64,000 nucleotides of DNA from JAOSJL01 sp963704035. GTDB lineage: Bacteria; Actinomycetota; Acidimicrobiia; IMCC26256; JAOSJL01. This document shows positions 60,471-64,000 of the stretch, one piece after another. Location of the stretch: contig CAVPGR010000004.1 of the NCBI GenBank assembly GCA_963704035.1, forward strand, positions 434,001 through 498,000, given 5' to 3'. The translations under genes and the position numbers were made by a program. Each line of letters opens with the position of its first letter. The stretch's first letter is position 1. A model generated the notes under the pieces. The model did no database searches. It saw nothing but the letters and a program-made list of their open reading frames with translations, and had not been told where the DNA came from.

Positions 60471-61280
60471 ATGGACATACCCTCGTTCACCGGGCTGCGG
60501 ATCGAGTCCACGCAGCACGATCCGGTCGCCGCCCTGGTGCTCGACCGACCCGACCGCCTCAACGCGCTTTCGCGGGTCCTGCTGAGCGAACTCGTGATCG
60601 CCTGTCGGTGGCTCGACGACCAACCTCACATCAAGGTGGTCGTCGTGCGGGGCGAGGGCCGTTCCTTCTCGGCCGGGTTCGACCTCGATGACTTCGTCAA
60701 GCCGTCAGCCGACATGTCGGTGCGCGATACCGCCGATCTCGGCCGGCTGGCGTCCGAAGCCCTCACCGACGTCCGTCCGCTCACCGTCGCCTCCATCCAC
60801 GGTCACTGCGTGGGCGGAGGGCTGGTGCTCGCGGCGTCGTGCGACCTGCGGGTGGCGGCCGCCGACGCCCAGTTCTCGATCCCCGAGGTCGACCTCGGAA
60901 TCCCGCTCGCGTGGGGAGGCATCCCACGTCTCGTCCGCGAGCTCGGCCCCGCTGTCACCAAGGAGCTGGTCCTGACGTGTCGTCCCTTCGATGCCGCCGA
61001 GGCCCACGCCTTGCACTTCGTGAACACCGTGGTGGCAGCGAACGACCTCGAACGCACCGTGACCGAGCTGGCGACGAGGTTGGCCACCAAACCAGGGTTC
61101 GCTCTTCGGACCACCAAACAACAGGTCAACGCCGTCACCGAAGAGATGGTCGGCACCGGGCGCAGCGCCGGCGACGCCGACACCCTGGCCGCGGCCGCGG
61201 CCGATCCCGAGTCGATCGAGGCGTCGCGGCGCTATCTTGCGACACGTTCCCGACCCGCTCCAGGGGAGTCGTCGGGGTAA
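60471..61280 (+). CDS. Enoyl-CoA hydratase/isomerase-family protein, one catalytic Glu missing
   Basis: The 269-residue crotonase-fold protein has DRPDRLNALSRVLLSELV, EGRSFSAGFDLDDF (oxyanion hole) and GHCVGGGLVLAASCDLRVAAADAQFSIPEVDLGIPLAWGG. The Glu that activates water in rat ECH (Glu144; FadB Glu119) is Val119 here, while the second (Glu139) is kept. It may thus be an isomerase or other crotonase reaction rather than a hydratase. It starts 94 bases after the oxidase gene, after GTAGGGAGA. Confidence 0.87.
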   Translation: MDIPSFTGLRIESTQHDPVAALVLDRPDRLNALSRVLLSELVIACRWLDDQPHIKVVVVRGEGRSFSAGFDLDDFVKPSADMSVRDTADLGRLASEALTDVRPLTVASIHGHCVGGGLVLAASCDLRVAAADAQFSIPEVDLGIPLAWGGIPRLVRELGPAVTKELVLTCRPFDAAEAHALHFVNTVVAANDLERTVTELATRLATKPGFALRTTKQQVNAVTEEMVGTGRSAGDADTLAAAAADPESIEASRRYLATRSRPAPGESSG

Positions 61281-61301
61281 CGACAGCCCTGATTGGCGGC
61301 G

Positions 61302-61754
61302 TCAGACCTTGGTGCGCAGCGGCCCCGGCGGCAACGATCCGCGCATGTGTCGGCTCATGTCACCGATCACGTCGGGATGGGCCCACCGAGCCACGAAACT
61401 CCACCGACCGTCGATCAACGCCAGCTCGTCGGCGTAGCGCCCGCTGAAGATCGCCTGCAGGGGGAAGTCCGCGAGCCCCTGCCAGACCGTGACGTATGAG
61501 CGTGCCTCGGCGCGTCCGTCATCGTGGACATCGAGCCAGATGTTGGTGGTGACGTGTTTGGTGTGGGGCAATCCGTCATAGAGAAGGATCTGTTCTTCGC
61601 ACCACCGGCGAACCGGTTCCACGCCTGCTCCCTCCCCCACGGTCGGAAACCAGGTTCCGTTCGAGAAGAGGCCTGCGAACGAATCGAAGTCGCCGGCATC
61701 GAAGTGCTCGCAGTATTCGGCGAGCAGGTTGTGAATGGCGACGTGGGCCTGCAT
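61302..61754 (-). CDS. SnoaL-like (NTF2 fold) protein
   Basis: The 150-residue protein has AIHNLLAEYCEHFDAGDFDSFAGLFSNGTWF, HTKHVTTNIWLDVHDDGRAEARSYVTVWQG and FSGRYADELALIDGRWSFVARW, the usual SnoaL_4/ring-hydroxylating-dioxygenase-small-subunit-like pattern. Active-site residues cannot be named with certainty. It converges with the enoyl-CoA hydratase-like gene, 21 bases apart. Function is probably catalysis on a polycyclic or lipid substrate, or ligand binding. Confidence 0.82.
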   Translation of the reverse strand: MQAHVAIHNLLAEYCEHFDAGDFDSFAGLFSNGTWFPTVGEGAGVEPVRRWCEEQILLYDGLPHTKHVTTNIWLDVHDDGRAEARSYVTVWQGLADFPLQAIFSGRYADELALIDGRWSFVARWAHPDVIGDMSRHMRGSLPPGPLRTKV

Positions 61755-61835
61755 GAATCGGATGCATAGTCGATGAGCGGATCACTTGGCACACCCAGGA
61801 GCCAGGGGACCAACGAGCGAGCAGGTAGGCGAGGC

Positions 61836-62444
61836 TCAGCCGACTATCTGCTGGGCGAGGGCCTCCAGCGCTTCGCTGTCGACCTCGCCCGAAGCACGCT
61901 GCGCGGCGAAAGACCAGATCAGGTCACCGTCGTCGACCCAGAGCGTCATCCCCTTGGTGCCTCCCCGGGATGCCGAGGAGTAGCCGGAAACGAGGAAGGC
62001 CTTCTCCCCGAGGCCCGCGGCTTCACCCTCGCTGAGGGGCTCCATGGTCTCGAAGGCCGTGCGATAGACCTCGCTTTCGCCACGACTGACTGCCAGAGAG
62101 TTGTCTTCGTCGACGTCGAACTCGCACGAGGTGACGCCCATCAACGACTCCTCGACCGGTGCCGGTGCGGAGCCGAGCACCGCCTCCACCGAAGCGGACG
62201 GGATCGACTCACAGGACATTCCGGACGAGCCATCGGAGTCGGCGCCGCTCCCCTCGGTGCTCTCGGTGCTCTGGCTGCTCTCGGTGCTCTCGGTGCCATG
62301 GTTATCGGAGTCCGCGGGTAAGACAGTGGTGGTGGGACGATCGGCGTCGTCGGCTGCCTCATCCGAACCCGAGGTGCAAGCGAGCGGAACGCCCAAAACG
62401 GTGAGGAGGACCAGAGCTGTCGTCGCGAGTCGGTGGGAGGTCAT
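61836..62444 (-). CDS. Secreted lipoprotein, Ser/Thr/Glu-rich linker
   Basis: The 202-residue protein has a signal peptide MTSHRLATTALVLLTVLGVPLAC with lipobox, a low-complexity linker with repeated TEST/SSQ units encoded by repeated GAGAGCACCGAG-type sequence, and a domain with CESIPSASVEAVLGSAP and VTSCEFDVDEDNSLAVS, resembling DUF3558-like small lipoproteins with two conserved Cys. A TAGCCT -10 lies eight bases before its ATG. Function unknown. Confidence 0.82.
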   Translation of the reverse strand: MTSHRLATTALVLLTVLGVPLACTSGSDEAADDADRPTTTVLPADSDNHGTESTESSQSTESTEGSGADSDGSSGMSCESIPSASVEAVLGSAPAPVEESLMGVTSCEFDVDEDNSLAVSRGESEVYRTAFETMEPLSEGEAAGLGEKAFLVSGYSSASRGGTKGMTLWVDDGDLIWSFAAQRASGEVDSEALEALAQQIVG

Positions 62445-62452
62445 GGGTGTGG

Positions 62453-62458
62453 AGGCTA
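62453..62458 (-). promoter_or_regulatory. -10 TAGCCT, leaderless-type promoter
   Basis: On the minus strand TAGCCT ends eight bases before the lipoprotein ATG, with no ribosome site between. The gene at 63.6 kb has the same TAGCCT at seven bases. Confidence 0.45.
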
Positions 62459-62613
62459 CCCACTTCCGGGGAGCACCCCCTGTCCGCGGGATCGCCTAGA
62501 CGTGACCGCGTCGACACCAGTGGCGTCGTCACCCTCGACGCCACACGCGACTACCAACCCCATCGGCACCCCAGAACCAAGACACGCATCCGGGATGTCT
62601 CGCGACATCACAT

Positions 62614-62660
62614 AGTGGAGGCGGCGGGATTTGAACCTGCGACCTTCGGGTCATGAGACA
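62614..62660 (-). other. tRNA-Met(CAT) 3' fragment, attachment-site candidate
   Basis: On the minus strand the sequence reads as the 3' half of a tRNA: anticodon loop CTCATGA (CAT), stem CCCGA, variable loop AGGTC, T-arm GCAGG-TTCAAAT-CCCGC (one mismatch), acceptor strand CGCCTCC and discriminator A, followed by CTA not CCA. The 5' half (D-arm, matching acceptor strand, and the 5' side of the anticodon stem) is absent. Identity stopping in the anticodon loop is typical of tyrosine-recombinase att sites. The surrounding gap (62459-62809) holds no gene. Confidence 0.65.
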
Positions 62661-62809
62661 AACGCGGTGCTTCCCGGCTCGCACCAGGGCGTCCCACGCA
62701 GTACCTCTGGGCTGGGCTCGTCGTCGTCCTGAGCGTTTGCAGTCAGCGAGAAGATTGCGGTCATCCATCGGTTCTGCCTTCGGAATCGTTCAGTCCTCAC
62801 GAGCCGAGG

Positions 62810-63371
62810 TCAGCGCCGCACGCGGTACGCCACGTGCACCGCGCCGTTGCCGAAGCGACGCTCGTCGATGAGCTCGAGAGTCCAGGCGCAGATCGGTCGG
62901 GAAGGCCGGCTTGCCGGCGCCGACCGCCACCGGGGAGAGCACCAATCGGATCTCGTCTACGACACCGGCGCGCACGGCCTCGGCGGCGAGTCCGGGCCCG
63001 CCCACCAACAGGTCGGCCGACGTCGCCTCCTTCAAGGCCCGCACCTCGTCGGCGTCGAACGCCGGCACGATGCGCGTCCGCGTCGTGACCGGGTCGGTGA
63101 GGGTGGTGGAGTAGACGACCTTGTCCGAGTCCTGCCATGCGGCGGCGAAGTCCGCCAGAATCGCCGACTCCTCGGCGAACGACGGATCCGTCTCCCACAC
63201 GGCCATCGTCTCGTACATCCGGCGTCCGAGCAGCTGAGTGCCGATGCCGCGCATCATGTCGTTGTAGAACTCGTGCACCTCCTCGTCAGGCTCCGACCAG
63301 TCGAAGGAGCCGTTGGCGTCCTCCGTGAAGCCGTCCAACGAGGTGTTGGTCGCGTAGATGAGCTTCCCCAT
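62810..63371 (-). pseudogene. RibD C-terminal/DHFR-like reductase, +1 frameshift near the 3' end
   Basis: The N-terminal frame MGKLIYATNTSLDGFTEDANGSFDW...LLGRRMYETM...DLLVGGPGLAAEAVRAGVVDEIRLVLSPVAVGAGKPAFPTDLRLD matches the YyaP/RibD dihydrofolate-reductase-like family. After LRLD an extra base near 62879 shifts the frame. Removing it restores LELIDERRFGNGAVHVAYRVRR and a stop, for a normal 186 residues. As sequenced, translation would continue with an unrelated tail to 62790. It would reduce a pterin- or flavin-like substrate if intact. Confidence 0.8.
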
Positions 63372-63615
63372 GCGATCCTCCGAGCGCGTTGGCGTCGGCA
63401 GTTCCGACACGTCCAACGAGCCAACCAAGGCATTCTTGTCGCGACCGAGCGCGAGCGCGGGCCCCTGACCATCCCGCACCGTGGTGGCCGGGTTGGCCGT
63501 GACCGCGAGCGCCAGCCTTCGGGTAGGACAGCTGTGGACCCGGACACCCGCTCCACGTGCGGGCCTTCGTCCAGCTCTGGACCGCCCGGGGGCACCTTGC
63601 CGAAAACTTCGGGGG

Positions 63616-63621
63616 TAGCCT
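63616..63621 (+). promoter_or_regulatory. -10 TAGCCT upstream of a TTG start
   Basis: TAGCCT ends seven bases before TTG 63629. This spacing supports a leaderless transcript and supports the TTG as the start codon. The 257 bases between the DHFR-like start and this gene show nothing else. Confidence 0.45.
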
Positions 63622-63628
63622 CGGACCC

Positions 63629-64000
63629 TTGAGAATTCACCGAAGGACCTCCCGCGACGACAACCAACTGCTCCGCCGGACCGGTCGAGCTCTGATGGGC
63701 GGGACGGCGGCTGCCGTGCTCGTCGTTGGCTGCTCATCCGCGCCTGATTCCTCGAGCGACGCTGGTTCCTCAGCGGCGGAACAATCCGGTGATTCCAGCT
63801 CAGATAGCCCGTCCGTGGCTGAACCTCGAGACGATGCTGTTGCACTCGACAGCGTCTGTGATCTGGTCTCGACCGATGAAGTCGATTCGATCACTGGCTT
63901 GACGCTCGACCTTCACACGACGGGCAACATTGTCTCTGGGCCTCCGTATGACCGTTGCAGTTGGGAACCTCCAGATGGCAACGTCGTCGCAGCCAGCATC
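63629..64000 (+). CDS. Secreted lipoprotein, DUF3558-like (cut by window end)
   Basis: The open frame runs off the window. From TTG it reads MRIHRRTSRDDN, then a hydrophobic segment GTAAAVLVVGC with lipobox, a Ser-rich linker, and LDSVCDLVSTDEVDSITGL...PYDRCSWEPPDGN, the Cys-x-Leu...Cys-x-Trp pattern of DUF3558-type proteins. An ATG at 63695 would leave a signal peptide without its positive end. Base composition is lower in GC than the bulk of the window. Confidence 0.7.
   Translation, partial: MRIHRRTSRDDNQLLRRTGRALMGGTAAAVLVVGCSSAPDSSSDAGSSAAEQSGDSSSDSPSVAEPRDDAVALDSVCDLVSTDEVDSITGLTLDLHTTGNIVSGPPYDRCSWEPPDGNVVAASI

Noticed and set aside
62447..62656. Small open frame ending AAGFEPATFGS
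   Set aside because: This phrase is the classic translation of the antisense of a tRNA 3' half, and here it supports the tRNA fragment rather than a protein.
62614..62700. Complete tRNA gene
   Set aside because: No D-arm, no matching 5' acceptor strand and no 5' half of the anticodon stem can be found in the sequence preceding the anticodon loop on the minus strand.

Overview
The window is 64 kb of high-GC DNA from an actinobacterium, most likely a member of the Acidimicrobiia or a close relative. This is inferred from gene content: F420-type luciferase-like monooxygenase, two WS/DGAT acyltransferases, three cytochrome P450s, an actinobacterial xylose isomerase, myo-inositol-1-phosphate synthase, a DUF6777-like protein, many GTG starts, and several genes with a -10 element 6-8 bases before the start codon. 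No rRNA, complete tRNA, CRISPR array, integrase or transposase was found.

Layout. 1-5 kb: SDR (cut by the window edge), APH-like phosphotransferase, P450, small membrane protein, then a sortase-type surface protein built of delta-60 repeats. 5-11.5 kb (minus strand): acyl-CoA carboxylase beta and alpha subunits, a CYP142-like P450 and Ino1. 11.5-19.4 kb: DksA/TraR-like protein, a large fused membrane protein, a third P450, WS/DGAT, a DHA2 transporter and a DsrE-like protein. 19.4-20.1 kb: a MazF/ribbon-helix-helix toxin-antitoxin pair with an 11-bp-phased operator. 20-24.5 kb: divergent xylB and xylA plus a GH3 glycosidase, a xylose or xyloside unit. 24.5-28 kb: hydrolase, second WS/DGAT, cation transporter. 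28.2-35 kb: a six-gene operon with FGGY kinase, sphingosine-1-phosphate-lyase-like decarboxylase, ketosphinganine-reductase-like SDR, another SDR, glutamine-synthetase-like ligase and PuuD-like hydrolase. The first two genes carry +1 frameshifts. 35-42.5 kb: secreted and membrane proteins and a transporter. 42.8-51 kb: a sterol-methyltransferase-like gene of lower GC, then a GntR regulator facing an operon of a lipocalin-like protein, a small membrane protein, two GMC (long-chain alcohol or sterol oxidase-like) flavoenzymes and a lipid kinase. 51-61.8 kb: MmgE/PrpD, MOSC, two paralogous PuuB-like FAD oxidases, two SnoaL-like proteins, an F420 enzyme, SDR and TetR around perfect palindromes, an alpha/beta-hydrolase lacking its serine nucleophile, and an atypical enoyl-CoA hydratase homologue. 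61.8-64 kb: lipoproteins, a tRNA-Met 3' fragment that looks like an integration scar, and a frameshifted RibD/DHFR-like gene.

How the genes may work together. Much of the window points to lipid and sterol or terpenoid oxidation feeding acyl-CoA metabolism (P450s including a CYP142-like steroid hydroxylase, GMC oxidases, SDRs, KSI-like folds, acyl-CoA carboxylase, WS/DGAT storage). Two smaller themes are pentose use and gamma-glutamyl amine metabolism. The least familiar units are the GntR/GMC/lipid-kinase operon at 44.7-51 kb and the sphingoid-base-like operon at 28.2-35 kb. Substrates are inferred from family resemblance only.
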